Assembly: GCF_932294415.1 (NCBI RefSeq)
Contig: NC_065535.1
Coordinates: 88,552,862-88,616,861 of the forward strand
Source: Quercus robur
Taxonomy: Eukaryota; Streptophyta; Magnoliopsida; Fagales; Fagaceae
Direction: 5' to 3'
Length of the DNA: 64,000 nucleotides
A program made the position numbers and the translations under genes. The notes beneath the pieces were generated by a model, which did no database searches, was not told where the DNA came from, and worked only from the letters and a program-made list of their open reading frames with translations. Shown one piece after another: positions 11,962-23,391 of the stretch; position 1 is the stretch's first letter, and each line of letters opens with the position of its first letter.

Positions 11962-12759
11962 TATGAGGTCAGAGAACTTGGCGACCCGGCCCACTTTGTG
12001 TTGGGCCCAAGGCCCGTGCCGAAGAGAGAAAAATGTCCGAGGACATATGATGAAAATCCAAATGGCCTGGAGATGTTGCCGAGGACGATTCTGTCCTCGG
12101 CATTTCAGAATCTAGAAGGAAAGAGCAGCACACCGTCAAAGGCAGCCTCCCAGAGCGTTCCCCAAAGAAATGACAAGTACAGAAGGACGCACACGGGGGT
12201 ATGGTGTAGGAGCAATTCAAGGAAAAGCTGTCACCACCACATTTAATGCGCCCAACTAACGTCCTGGCCGTATTAATGAGGAAAGGACCCCTGAACAGTG
12301 CGGCCTTGGTTGCCGCAACTCACAGAGGGTTTGGGAAGGTGGCTGATGGGACGAACACTCGAGTAATGACCTGCATAATCAACAGATGGAGGGTCAAGAT
12401 AGACTGGAAAAAAGTATATAATGAGAGAGACTCTCCAAGAATGGGGGATCGCGAAAAAGGGACAGGAAGAGAGAAAAATGAGAAAATTGCAGCAGTCTGC
12501 ATGGCCTTGAAAACCACGGTAACCTAGTACTGAAAGTAGAAGAAGAAGAATACCAAGCTCCTCGGACGAAACACCCAGGAACAACATTTCAGGCTTAAAC
12601 CCATTCCCTCATTGGTCCGTCCACACCTAACCGTGTTTAGTGATTGTGGTTCAGACTAACACCTAGTTCTTAAGCCCACTCTCTAAAAATTCATTGTATT
12701 GGGCCAGTTGGGCTTGAGACCTTTCATCAAATAGGAGTGCTCAAAACCAACACCCTACA
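11962..12759 (+). repeat. 5' LTR of the gypsy element
   Basis: 798 bp, aligned end to end with 23392-24193. It begins TATGAGG where the 3' LTR has TGTGGGG, so the canonical TG has decayed here, and it ends CCCTACA. A primer-binding-like TTGGCACTGTCTGTGGGG follows immediately. I do not assign the tRNA. Confidence 0.95.
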
Positions 12760-12812
12760 ATTGGCACTGTCTGTGGGGAGAACTTGTGTGTTAGTAAGGA
12801 CAACGATCCGGC

Positions 12813-13035
12813 ATGGTAGGATCAGACCCTCATCAAGCAGGCTCCCATCAGCTCGAACCAGCCAAATCCCAACAACAGAGTAACTTCCCCAACCCCGAGC
12901 GCGACCGAAATGAATAGAATGGAAGGTTTTGAGATGGAAGCATAAACACCACCCAAACCAGCAGGAGCCACTCTCGCGCGGGCAGCCAGGTGTTTCAAAG
13001 ATGAAATTACAACCGGGCCCCGCAACAGGAGGAAG
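12813..13035 (+). pseudogene. N-terminal gag remnant
   Basis: The first ATG after the primer site (12813) opens a 34-codon frame ending at TAG 12915-12917. The sequence is rich in Q, S and P, like the disordered start of Tat-group Gag. It is cut off from the rest of gag by the Harbinger-like insertion at 13039 and is not in frame with the downstream part once the insertion is subtracted, so an older indel is likely. Confidence 0.45.
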
Positions 13036-13038
13036 TTA

Positions 13039-14047
13039 GAGCATTCTCATCAGCTCTCTAAAAAAAAAATGCCATTTTAACACACCAAAAACCTACTTTA
13101 TCATTTTAGAACATCATTTTACGACATACCATTTATCAGATGTTCTATACTTCAATTCTATACATTAAAATAATATTTCCTATACATTAAAATAATATAT
13201 TTACCCAAAACACAGCAAAAATACAAATGCACAGCCCAGTCACCACCGGGTCCAACAGCCACCGCTACAACCACCGCCACAACAACAACCACCGCTACAA
13301 CCACCGCCACAACAACAACCACCGCTACAACCACCGCCACAACAACCACAATCACCGGATCCTCCAACAAATTCCAAATCCAAAAACCTCAACCAAAAAA
13401 AAAAAAAAAAAAAAACTCAAAATCTTCAACAAAACCCGAACCCAACAGATCAATCAATGACCAAACTCAACCAACCATCGGCGATGAGATCGGCGGCAAG
13501 AGCTGTGGAGGACGACGAGCAAAGAACGACAACTGTGGAGGACGATGAGCAAAGATCGGCGACTGTGGAGGACGACGAGCAAAGATCGGCGACCACCCCT
13601 GGGCGAGCAGAGGTTCAGATTGGCGAGCTTCAATCGGCGAGCAGAGGTTCAGATCGGAATCGCCTTCTCAGGAACCAAAAAAAAAAAAGAGAGAGAGAAA
13701 GAGGTGCAGAGAAGGAGAGATAAAAAAAAATGAAATTGAGATCGGAATCGCCTTCTCAGGGAAAAAAAAAAAAAAAAAAGAGGCGCAGAGACGAAGAGAT
13801 GGAGAGGAGAGATGGAGACTAGAGAGGAGAGAAAGAGAGAGAACTGCATTGCGGAGAGAGAGAAAAGAGAATAAAATAAGGAAAAAAAATTTATAGCATT
13901 TGTGTCTGTACCGTCTCATATTTGAGACGGTACTGTAGTGGTGTGCCAAATTTTTTGGCATTTGGCACACCTCATGAGGGTCTATTTTGTTGTTTGGTGT
14001 GCCAAATGCCAAATATTTGGCATTTGGCACACCTGATGGTAGTGCTC
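13039..14047. mobile_element. Harbinger-like non-autonomous element A
   Basis: This 1009-bp insertion in gag is flanked by TTA on both sides (13036-13038 and 14048-14050), the 3-bp duplication expected of PIF/Harbinger elements. The termini are inverted repeats: GAGCATTCTCATCAG at the left and, read on the other strand, GAGCACTACCATCAG at the right. The interior has a CACCGCTACAAC repeat (about 13250-13345), poly-A and GA-rich runs, and near the right end a 12-base palindromic arm pair around TATTTGAGACGGTAC. There is no transposase. Its right end, read on the minus strand, matches the left end of element B (44170-45244). Confidence 0.85.
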
Positions 14048-14087
14048 TTAGGAGCCATATGTCTCAGAACAGAACGATAGGCAGTCC

Positions 14088-17000
14088 ATGCAGCGAGAGA
14101 TAGACGATTTGAAAAGAAAGCTGTACCATGCACAACAAAGGCAATCTTGTTCCAGACTTGACGCGCCCTCCGACGATGAAAGTGACGACGACTATAGACG
14201 AAGATCGAGGACTCCCCCAAGTGAGACCTTCTCCCACGAAGAAGAACACTATCGGAGGCGTAGGCGCAAAAGCCCATCTCCTAGGGGCTTGGGAAACGAC
14301 GCCATGAGCAAGGTACTGGATTAACTCTCCAAGTCGCCTTTCACGCATCACATAGAAGGGGCCATACTTCCTCGACGGTTCCAGCAGCCAACCTTCGCCA
14401 TTTACAACGGTAGAACAGACCCGGTGGAGCATGTGAGCCAGTTCAACTAAAGGATGGCTGTCCATTCTAGGAACGAGGCGTTGATATGCAAGGTTTTCCC
14501 GTCCAGCTTGGGACTAGTGGCGATGAGGTGGTTTAATGGTCTGAAGACGAACTCCATCGACTTGTATAGGCAGCTGATCCAAGCTTTTGGCTCCCGCTTC
14601 GTTACGAACCGCAGAGCCCCTCGGCCTTTGAGCGTTTTGTTGTCGTTATCCATGCATGACGGAGAAACCTTAAAGGCCTACTCGGACAGATATTGGGAGA
14701 CGTACAATGAAATGGAAGACAACTTCGACGACGTTGCCATTATCACTTTCAAAAGTCTCCCAGTCGATCATGGCCTGCAGAAGTCTCTGACTAGCAAACT
14801 CGCCACCAGTATGCACCAACTGATGGATAGGATCGACAAGTACAAGCGAGTGGAGGAAGACCAGTTGCAGGGAAGAGGAAAAGAGAAGATTATCCCTCAG
14901 GAGAGGAGGGATTTCAGGTCGGACCAGTATAGCAGCAACTGCCCGAGGAGGAACTTTGTAGGGCAACCCAGAACAACCAATGCATAGGCTGTCAACGCCG
15001 TATTTTAAGAACCAGTACATCGAGTTTTGGAGAAAATCAAGAACGAGCCATACTTTAGGTAGCCGAATAAGATGACAGGAGAACCTTCAAGGCGTGATCA
15101 GAACCTTTATTGCCAATACCACCAAGACCATGGCCACACTACGGAGAACTGTAAGAACCTCTGAAACCACCTGGACCAGCTAGTCTGGGAAGGAAAGCTG
15201 AAGCACCTTTTGCATCATTCCAGTGGTCATCAAGGCCATCAAGAGGCCAGGAAGGATGTTGCCCTAAGGTCACCCGCAGGAATGATCAACGTAATCGTGG
15301 CCGTGCCAAGGAGAACAGGCACGCGCCCTGCACGAGTGTTATTGGTGGCTCAACTGTCTGCCGAGGAGTCCCAACCAGGGCCGAAGAGGGCCAAAATTAG
15401 CTTTCATCTTGTTTTGAGTTTTTCAGAGGAAGATAAGATCGGGACCATCTAGCCCCACGATGATGTGCTACTAATCACCCTCCGAATCGGGGACTACAAT
15501 GTGAAAAGAGTGATGTAGGATGGCAGCAGCGCGGCTGAGGTTATGTACCCCGACCTATACAAGGGGCTGGGGTTAAAACCAGAGGACTTGATGCCCTACA
15601 ACTCCCCTTTGATGAGCTTCGACGGGAAGCTTGTCATTCCAATGGGCAAGATTAGGCTACCCATCCAGACCGGCCCGGAAATAGTGGAGGTGAACTTTAT
15701 CGTGGTAGACACCTACTCTCCCTATACAACCATTGTCGGTAGGCCCTAGCTCCATACCTTAGGGGCTGTTGCTTCCTCGTTGTACCAGAAGGTGAAATTC
15801 CCATCAGGATACCAAGTCCTTGAAATCTGTGGTTGCCAACCTACAGCGAGGCAATGCGTGGTAGCGGCCATCTCACATCGGCTTGACGTGGAGTCCTCGA
15901 CCTCCGCTAAGGAGAATTTATAACAACTAAAGACCCCGGTTTCGCCCCCTAACACAACTATCGGGGAGGCGAAATGCGAAGACCTGGAAGAGGTGGTTAT
16001 TGACGAGGACCCAAAGAAGTTCTTCCGAGTAGGGGCTCAGCTGCCTCTCGAGGAGAAGGAGGAACTGATTGAGTTCCTTAAAAGGAATATTGACGTATTT
16101 ACATGGGATGCCTGCGACACCCCCGGGATTTACCCAGCCTTCATTTGCCATCACCTCAATGTCAACCCGGCCATCATTCCCAAGAAGCAACCACCCCGTC
16201 GCCCTTCAAAAGAGCATGCCGATGCGATTAGAGAAGAAGTGGCGAAGCTTAAGCGTGCTGGGGCTATCAAAGAAGTCTTTTACCCCGAATGGCTGGCCAA
16301 CATGGTGGTGGTCAAGAAGAAAAGTGGGAAATGACGGGTTTGTGTGGACTTCACAGACCTAAATAAGGCATGCCTTAAGGACCCGTTCCTAATGCCTTGG
16401 ATAGACCAGCTAGTGGACGCGACAGCAGGCCATCCTTGGATGAGCTTCTTAGATGCCTTTCAAGGCTACCACCAAATACCACTAGCGCTGGGGGATCAGG
16501 AGAAAACGGCATTCGTAACACCAATCGAAAATTACCACTACAAGGTAATGCCATTTGGCCTGAAGAATACGGGATCCACTTATCAAAGGATGATGACAAG
16601 AATGTTCAAACCACAGCTAGGTAAGAATATCGAAATCTATGTCGATGACATGGTGGTGAAGAGTAGAGTGGTGTCTGAGCATTTAAGGGACCTCGGCAGC
16701 ACCTTTGGCGTCTTAAGGAAACATAAGCTGCGCCTGAATGCTTCCAAATGCTCATTTGGCGTGGGGTCAGGCAAGTTTTTAGGCTACAGGGTTACCCATA
16801 GGGGAATCGAGGTTAACCCTGACCAGATCAAGGCCATAAACGACCTGAAACCGCCACAAAACGCAAAGGAGGTCCAAAAGCTTACTGAGATGATCGCAGC
16901 CCTCAATCGATTCATTTCCAAATCGGCGGATAGATATAGGCCGTTCTATCTCTTGATCAACAAGTGGAAGGGGTTTGAGTGGTTCGAGGACTGTGTGGTG

Positions 17001-19234
17001 GCCTTCCAGGAACTCAAGGATTACCTATCCCGGCCACCTATCATGTCCAGTCCTAAGGCCGATGAAATTCTGTACGCATACATTGCTGTAGCCCCCCATG
17101 CCGTGAGCTTGGTGCTAATACGGGATGACAATGGCATTCAAAAGCCGGTCTATTACGTGAGTAAGTCGTTGCATGAAGCCGAGATTAGATACCTACCCCT
17201 GGAGAAAGTCATATTGGTTGTGGTCCACGCCACGCGAAAGTTCTCCCATTATTTCCAGGCCCACACAGTGGTTGTTCTAACCCAACTACCTTTGAAGTTT
17301 GTACTGCAAACCGCTGACTACACTGGAAGGATTACCATATGGAGCACAATTCTTGGAGCTTTTGACATTAAATACATGCCTCGGACCTTTATAAAGGGCT
17401 AGGTCTTAGCAGACTTAGTGGCCGAATTTGCTGAACCCCTAGTAGAAATAGTGGCAGAGGAGCAGAACATGGATGGAAAATCGGTTGGAGTGATCTCTAC
17501 ACCAGGACCCCCGTGTTGGAAGCTGTACGTTGATGGCGCAGCAAATCAAAGGGGATCTGGAGTGGGGCTAGTCCTAATATCTCCCGAGGAAGCCATCATA
17601 GAGAAGTCCTTAAGACTTGGGTTCTCAGCCACGAACAACGAAGCCGAGTATGAGGCCCTGCTACAAGGAATTGCCATGGTTCAGAAAATGGAAGGAAAAG
17701 CAGTAGAGATGTTCTCAGACTCGAGACTGGTAGTGGGCCAGGTAAAGGGAGAATTAGAGGCAAGAGATGCAAGGATGCAAGAGTACTTAAGCCGGGTCAA
17801 ACGCTTACAGCCGGGCTTCAACTTTTTTAGCTTGTTGCACGTCCCCATAAGCGGAAACACTCATGCGTACTCGCTGGCCACGCTTGCCACCTCCTCGGCA
17901 GGGGATTTGCCTCGAATTATTCTTGTTGAGCACCTGGACAGAGCGAATGAAGTAGTCAAAGGCATGGTCCATGTTCATGAAGTCAGAGTGGGCCCTAGTT
18001 GGATGAACCCTATCATAAGGTTCCTCAAAGATGACATCTTGCCCGAGGAAAAGTCGGAGGAGAAAATACGAAGAAAAGCTCCTCGGTTCTGGTTGTCCGA
18101 GGACCACAAATTGTACAAACGCTCATATTCCGGGCCATATTTACTGTGCGTCCACCCTGAGGCATCAAAACTACTGCTTGAAGAGCTGCATGAAGGGATC
18201 TGCAGGAGTCGCACCGGAGGAAGATCTCTGTCGCATCGAGCCATTACCCAGGGATACTGGTGGCCGGGGATGCAGAAGGAAGCCCTGGAATATGTTAAAA
18301 AGTGCGACCAATGCCAAAGGTTCGCCCTGAATATTCATCAGCCAGGCAGGGCCCTCAACCCTCTGTCTAGTCTGTGGTCGTTCGCCCAGTGGGGCCTGGA
18401 CATTGTAGGACCCTTTCCAAAGGCAATAGGAAATAAGAGATACCTACTGGTCGGCACAGATTACTTCATCAAATGGGTCGAAGTTGAGCCTCTGGCCAAC
18501 ATCAGAGACGTGGATGCTAAGAAATTCATCTGGAGAAACATTGTCACATGATTCAGAGTCCCTCGCACCCTTATCTCAGACAATGGACTCCAGTTTAACA
18601 ACAAGGCCTTCAGAAGATACTGCTGCGAGTTGGGGATCACTAATAGGTACTCAACTCCAGCCTATCCTTAAGGAAACGGGCAAGCTGAGGTTGTCAACAA
18701 GGTCATAGTCAACGGACTTAAGAAGAGACTGGATGACGCCAAAGGAAGATGGGTGGAAGAGCTGCTGAACGTCCTATGGACCTATCGGACTACACCACGA
18801 CGGTCGACAGGGGAAACGCCTTTTGCCATAACCTATGGGGCGGAGGCTGTTATCCTTATAGAGGCAAACTTCCCAACTTTGAGGATGAGTTCATTCACCT
18901 CGGATAGTAATGACGAACTACTGGGGAAGAACCTAGATCTAATCGACGAACGAAGAGAAAAGGCAATGGTCTAATTGGCCTATTACCATCAGAAGCTCAA
19001 ACAGGGATATGATGCCAACGTGAAGCTTAGACCGTTAGCACCAAGGGACTTAGTGCTGAGGAAAGTTGTGGGTGCTACCAGAAACTCATCATGGGGAAAG
19101 TTTGGATCCAACTGGGAAGGACCATACCAGATTACTTCAGTTACGGGGATATGAGCACACTACGTAGAAGACTTAGTTGAAAAAGTTGTACCCCGTCCAT
19201 GGAATGTAAATAACCTGAGAATGTATTACTATTA
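14088..19234 (+). pseudogene. gag-pol polyprotein, nonsense-decayed
   Basis: One reading frame runs from Gag to the end of Pol (NLRMYYY then stop) without a frameshift. Gag covers about 14295-15000, with a capsid-like block around MRWFNGLKTNSIDLYRQL and a C/H cluster (CQYHQDHGHTTENC) near 15115. A degraded protease has DGSSA near 15520 and IVGRP near 15740. Reverse transcriptase spans about 16200-16800 (VCVDFTDLNKAC, MPFGLKN, YVDDMVVKS). RNase H and then a Tat-type second RNase H (YVDGAANQRG) follow to about 17900. Integrase has an HHCC zinc motif (CDQCQRF near 18305) and core aspartates in GLDIVGPF and LISDNG. About 16 in-frame stops interrupt it, for example at 14322, 14448, 15006, 15060, 15162, 16332, 17400, 18549, 18669 and 18972. 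Nearly all fall where the family has Q, W or R, consistent with C-to-T or G-to-A change. Confidence 0.92.
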
Positions 19235-19302
19235 ATAAAAGCATTTGTCTAGTTCATATTTTAAATCCATCTTGATTACATGTCTCACATTCTGGCAATA
19301 AT

Positions 19303-19614
19303 CTAAGTGCTAGACAGAACTAAGGTCTTGCATGGTCCTTGGACTCAAGCCTATGGGAAAACTAGTCACTCCAAGAAAATCTAAGTGCTAGACAGAACCA
19401 AGGTCTTGCATGGTCCTCGAACTCAAGCCTATGGGGAAACTAGTCACTCCAAGAAAATCTAAGTGCTAGACAAAACCAAGGTCTTGCATGGTCCTCGGAC
19501 TCAAACCTATGGGGAAACTAGTCACTCCAAGAAAACCTAAGTGCTAGACAGAGCCAAGGCCTTGCATGGTCCTCGGACTCAAACCTATGGGGAAACTAGC
19601 TACTTCAAGATTTG
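19303..19614. repeat. 78-bp tandem repeat, four copies, 3' of pol
   Basis: Copies start at 19303, 19381, 19459 and 19537, exactly 78 bp apart, each opening CTAAGTGCTAGACAGA and including CTTGCATGGTCCT. Copies differ at a few positions each. A tandem repeat in the 3' untranslated region is a known trait of Retand-type elements. Confidence 0.95.
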
Positions 19615-20245
19615 TAAAAGCTGTGGATGTGACCTAAGCGCACGCTTGGCCCCTCGGATTATACACTTAGCCCCCTAGAAATATGGGTAGACGTAAACTA
19701 AGCGTCCACTTCATGCCGATAAGACAGTATTTAGGGAGTTAATTTCAAATATATTACGTGCACAACCATTCACACCTGTTAGGATAATTAATTCACAAGC
19801 CACGAGATTTGCAGTAATAGTAATATCGATAAAGGCAATAAACACATGATTCAAAAGAGAAAAGAAGAAAGGAATTTCATATATATAGTCGAAAAATTCA
19901 ATTATAAACGAATTCCAAGACTCTTAAAACAGAAGCAAATTAACTAAAAACTAAACTAAAGGGAAAACCAATACAAGAGTTGGCTGGAGTCTCTACTTCT
20001 TCAACTTTATTTTGGCCCCTTCCTTGGGAAGCTGAACAGGTTGGCCGCGAGACCTTGGGAGACATCCCCTTCCTTGGGAAGCTAAGCAGGATTGGCCTTG
20101 GGGCCCTGAGTGATATCAGGCGGGGAAATGGACTAAAGGGGCTGAACCAATAGAGGTGGCTCCTCGGCATGAGGGTCTTGAGCGCTGACTATGGATCCGG
20201 TAGCCTCTTGGGGCGCTTCAGGGTTAGAACTCCCACTCGTTTCTG
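19615..20245. other. Gypsy 3' region between repeat and antisense ORF
   Basis: No sense-strand gene. The minus-strand frame at 19940-20170 continues the low-complexity tail of the antisense ORF region but has no domain. AT-rich parts at about 19730-19930 separate the pol side from the antisense ORF. Confidence 0.5.
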
Positions 20246-22854
20246 TCACCTTAGGAAGCTCGCCCCCCTTGGTTGGGCAACCTCCACCTCCTCCGGAGCA
20301 CTCACCGTCTCGGAGTTAGTCTCACGGATGGCCGGAGGATAGTACACCTTCTCCGTCTTCCATAGATCAGATAAAGCCTCCACCCCAGCTTGTTTGAGGG
20401 CTTCATTCCAAACCTGGGAGCAGTAAAGCCTGCATACCCCAGGGATTTGAGCCTTAAGGATGGCCTGGGTATCAGCCACCCCAGCGTCATAGGCCTCTTC
20501 CTCAGCTTTGTCCTTGGAGGTCTTAGCCTCCAACCTGGTAAATTCAGCCTCTGTTTTAGCCCTTAGAGCTTCATCCCTGGCCCATTCCGCAACGCTCCTA
20601 GCCATCTTTGCCTCGGATGACTTTTTCTTTAAGTCATCGATCTGCTCCTTTGCAATTTTCAGCTGTTCCTCGGCTTCGAACAAGCGCCTTATCTGGTCCT
20701 CAGCCTGTTTTTGGGTACCAGCCAAGCCTGCTTCAGCACTGTCCCTGGCCCTGGTCATGTCCTTCAGATCCTTCCTGGCCTTAGTGAGGTCAGCCTCGGA
20801 GTTCTTAAGGGTCAGAGCAGTGTCCAGGCGCTTATTACGTTCAGTCTCCAAGGACTTGCTCAGCTCCTTAGCCTCATCCTCCAGCCTATAAGTGGCTTGG
20901 ACGGCCTGCCAATTGGAACAAACACACTATGAATGGGAAATTAAGGAGCAAAAATCGACGGAGTCACAAGTATCAGAAGCCTTACCATGGCCAAGTACCT
21001 CTTCATGCTGAGGAAGACCTCCTGCCCCCTCATATTCTTCAACTCTTTCATGTTAGTAGGGGGGAACAGGGTCCTCTCCAACGCGTCGGCCACATAAGCG
21101 CCTTCGCCGCCTCGAAAGTCCCTCAGGGAGGCATCTTCCATCAACGGCTCCCCGTGGAGCATTGGGGTAGGAAGCCAAGCCTCGGGCGCAGACTGAGCAT
21201 TGACCTCCTTGCCTTGGCCTTGAGGCCCAATCTTTAGCTGCTTCTGAGCTTGTGGGGCTTCGCCTTCCTCTTGAGGTGTGCTAGACTTCCCCTCATCCAT
21301 TGGCTCCTTGCCCTTAGAACTCCTTTTCCTCTTTGAGTCGGCGGGCTTAGGCCGAGGAGGTAGAGTAGATTAGGGGGGAGCAAGAAGCTTCGACCGGGGA
21401 GATGGTGTCCGCGATCGGGCGGGAGAAGACCTGGTTTGAACAAGTTGAGGCTATGGCGGAGGAGGGGGAGGTTTGGATTGTGACTTTCCTGGTGCCTCCT
21501 TCCTCGGCTGGTCCTCAATTAGGTCGAACGGGCTTGTCTAGGGCTTCCTTTTAAGACCTATCTCTGCTTGAGAGGATGTCCCCGCTAACAAGAGATCCGC
21601 CTCGGAAAGGTCGGGGTCACCCAAGTCACCAGCGGGATCCGCAGACGAACTAGCCTGGTCAAACACACCGAATCCTTCCTCGGGCAAACTCGAATCACTC
21701 TCGGCTTCCGCCGCTTGGTGGGATGAAGTAGAGCCGGCCAACGGGATGCCCTCCCAAACAGGGGACCCCTCGGGAATCAGAAACCCGTGCTCAACTACTC
21801 TGAAGTTAGGGATCGTTAGCTCTGATCACGTACTTCGGGTCGGCGAATGACCTCTGAATAGGATCGTAACCCAAGATCTTGTGAGCGGCCCTGACTTGGT
21901 TGTCCGTCTCGTTTACAAAAACCGCCGTCCTGAGAATAGTCTCCAAATCTTCCTTGTTGGTCAGATGGAAGTGCCGTTGAAAGGCGTGTGGATCTGCAAA
22001 AAGAAGGCATATTCGTATCAGTAACCAAACCGTGCAAACCATGATGGCAAAAAAAAGGGGGTCATCCCTCTCCCACTCTAGATACCCCACCTGGCTCCCC
22101 CTCCACCGTGGGGCAAGGAAGGCTATCGTAACCCAAGATCTTGTGAGCGGCCCTGACTTGGTTGTCCGTCTCGTTTACAAAAACCGCCGTCCTGAGAATA
22201 GTCTCCAAATCTTCCTTGTTGGTCAGATGGAAGTGCCGTTGAAAGGCGTGTGGATCTGCAAAAAGAAGGCATATTCGTATCAGTAACCAAACCGTGCAAA
22301 CCATGATGGCAAAAAAAAGGGGGTCATCCCTCTCCCACTCTAGATACCCCACCTGGCTCCCCCTCCACCGTGGGGCAAGGAAGGCTATCGTGCCACTCCC
22401 CAGACACGATGAGAAAGTCCTTGTTTAACCCTTTGCTGGACTCGGGGAGGCACTGCATAAGCCGAATCTTACCATCCCTCGTCTTCAAATAGTAGGACTT
22501 GCCTTTCAGGAGTTAGAGGTTGTAGCACCAGTTTATGTCGTGGTGGGTTAACCTTAGCCCCATTTTCTCGTTTAAGGCATCCACACAACCCAGGATCCTA
22601 AACACATTAGCAGCATACTGGGTGGGGGCTAATCGGAAGTGCCTAAGATAATCTCTCATCACTGGCCCCATGGGGATTCTCACGCCCCCTTCTATAAAGG
22701 CGAGTATGGGGATCACCACCTTACCCGTTTTTCTCCTTAAGTGCCATTCCCCTTCCTCACAGTACCTCAGGCTCACATTGGGTGGTATCCTATAACCGGC
22801 GATGAATTTTTCCATCGCCTCTTTAGTCTCAACCAACTTTTTTAATTTTCCCAT
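20246..22854 (-). pseudogene. Antisense spliced ORF with Transposase_28-like N-terminus and coiled coil
   Basis: Reading right to left, the ORF opens with MGKLKK at 22854. The segment with GGVRIPMGPVMRDYLRHFRL and VFRILGCVDALNE resembles the plant family annotated as 'putative gypsy-type transposon' (Transposase_28). Exon 1 ends at 22353 (CAG|GTGGGG). A 97-bp intron ends TTTTTGCAG, and exon 2 resumes at 22255 in phase with DPHAFQRHFHL. A 262-bp tandem duplication repeats the intron and second exon at 21993. Further left come an acidic and proline-rich linker (21234-21741), a segment with MRGQEVFLSMKRYLAMV (about 20990-21060), probably another intron, and a coiled coil of about 150 residues (20246-20851; many A, E, K and D). 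Stops at 22513, near 21806 and in the linker break it. Function unknown. Antisense ORFs at this place are reported for Retand-type elements. Confidence 0.7.
21863..22386. repeat. Perfect 262-bp tandem duplication inside the antisense ORF
   Basis: 21863-22124 and 22125-22386 are identical as read. The unit contains the 97-bp intron (22256-22352; second copy 21994-22090) plus parts of both neighbouring exons. Perfect identity in an element with diverged LTRs means the duplication came much later than the insertion, or is an assembly artefact. Confidence 0.92.
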
Positions 22855-23391
22855 CTTTAGAAACTGCCAAAGAGACTCAGGGGATGACGAAAGAATGAGA
22901 GGAGCAAGAGAAAGATAAACCTAAAAGAGGGAAAACACAAGTTGAAGAGAGAAGAAAACTTACAGAAATAAGGAAAAGCTCATCGGACAGGCTTTTTATG
23001 CTGGAAAGAGACTTGAGTTTGGCTGGAAGTTTGACTGAACTCAGGATGTATGCGCAAGAACTCTTAAGTGCAAAGGTAAAGAGACAAGTCCGTTCAAATG
23101 GGTATTTATACCTCCCATTAAAAATAACTGTGCAGGTTTTCCTGCCTATAAAGGTGAGGAAATCTCAACCGTCAAATCACCATCGCACCATTGAACGTGG
23201 GGAGCACAGAGCCGCCCGCATTTAATGAAGACACGCTTCATATACCAAGGCGCCAAGAACATGTCTTGAGCATACAAAGAGACTCTAGCATTAATGGAGG
23301 ACAGGACTTGACAAGCCATGACAGAGGCCTGATGTTACCAAAACCCTCATCTCCGTCCGAGGATCCAGACAACAGGATTTTGAGGGGCTAT
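22855..23391 (+). other. Gypsy 3' untranslated region and purine-rich end
   Basis: No open frame of note. The stretch would be the upstream (promoter) side of the antisense ORF. Just before the 3' LTR is ATTTTGAGGGGCTAT, a short purine-rich stretch in the position of a polypurine tract. Confidence 0.6.

Noticed and set aside
12246..12587. 93-104 codon ORFs on both strands, repeated at 23677-24018
   Set aside because: They lie at the same position in the two gypsy LTRs and are explained by LTR identity.
13158..13460. Valine-rich and His/Asn-rich ORFs
   Set aside because: Translations of a CACCGCTACAAC-type simple repeat inside a Harbinger-like element.
19303..19614. CRISPR-like regular array
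   Set aside because: Head-to-tail 78-bp tandem repeats with no unique spacers, in a plant retrotransposon.
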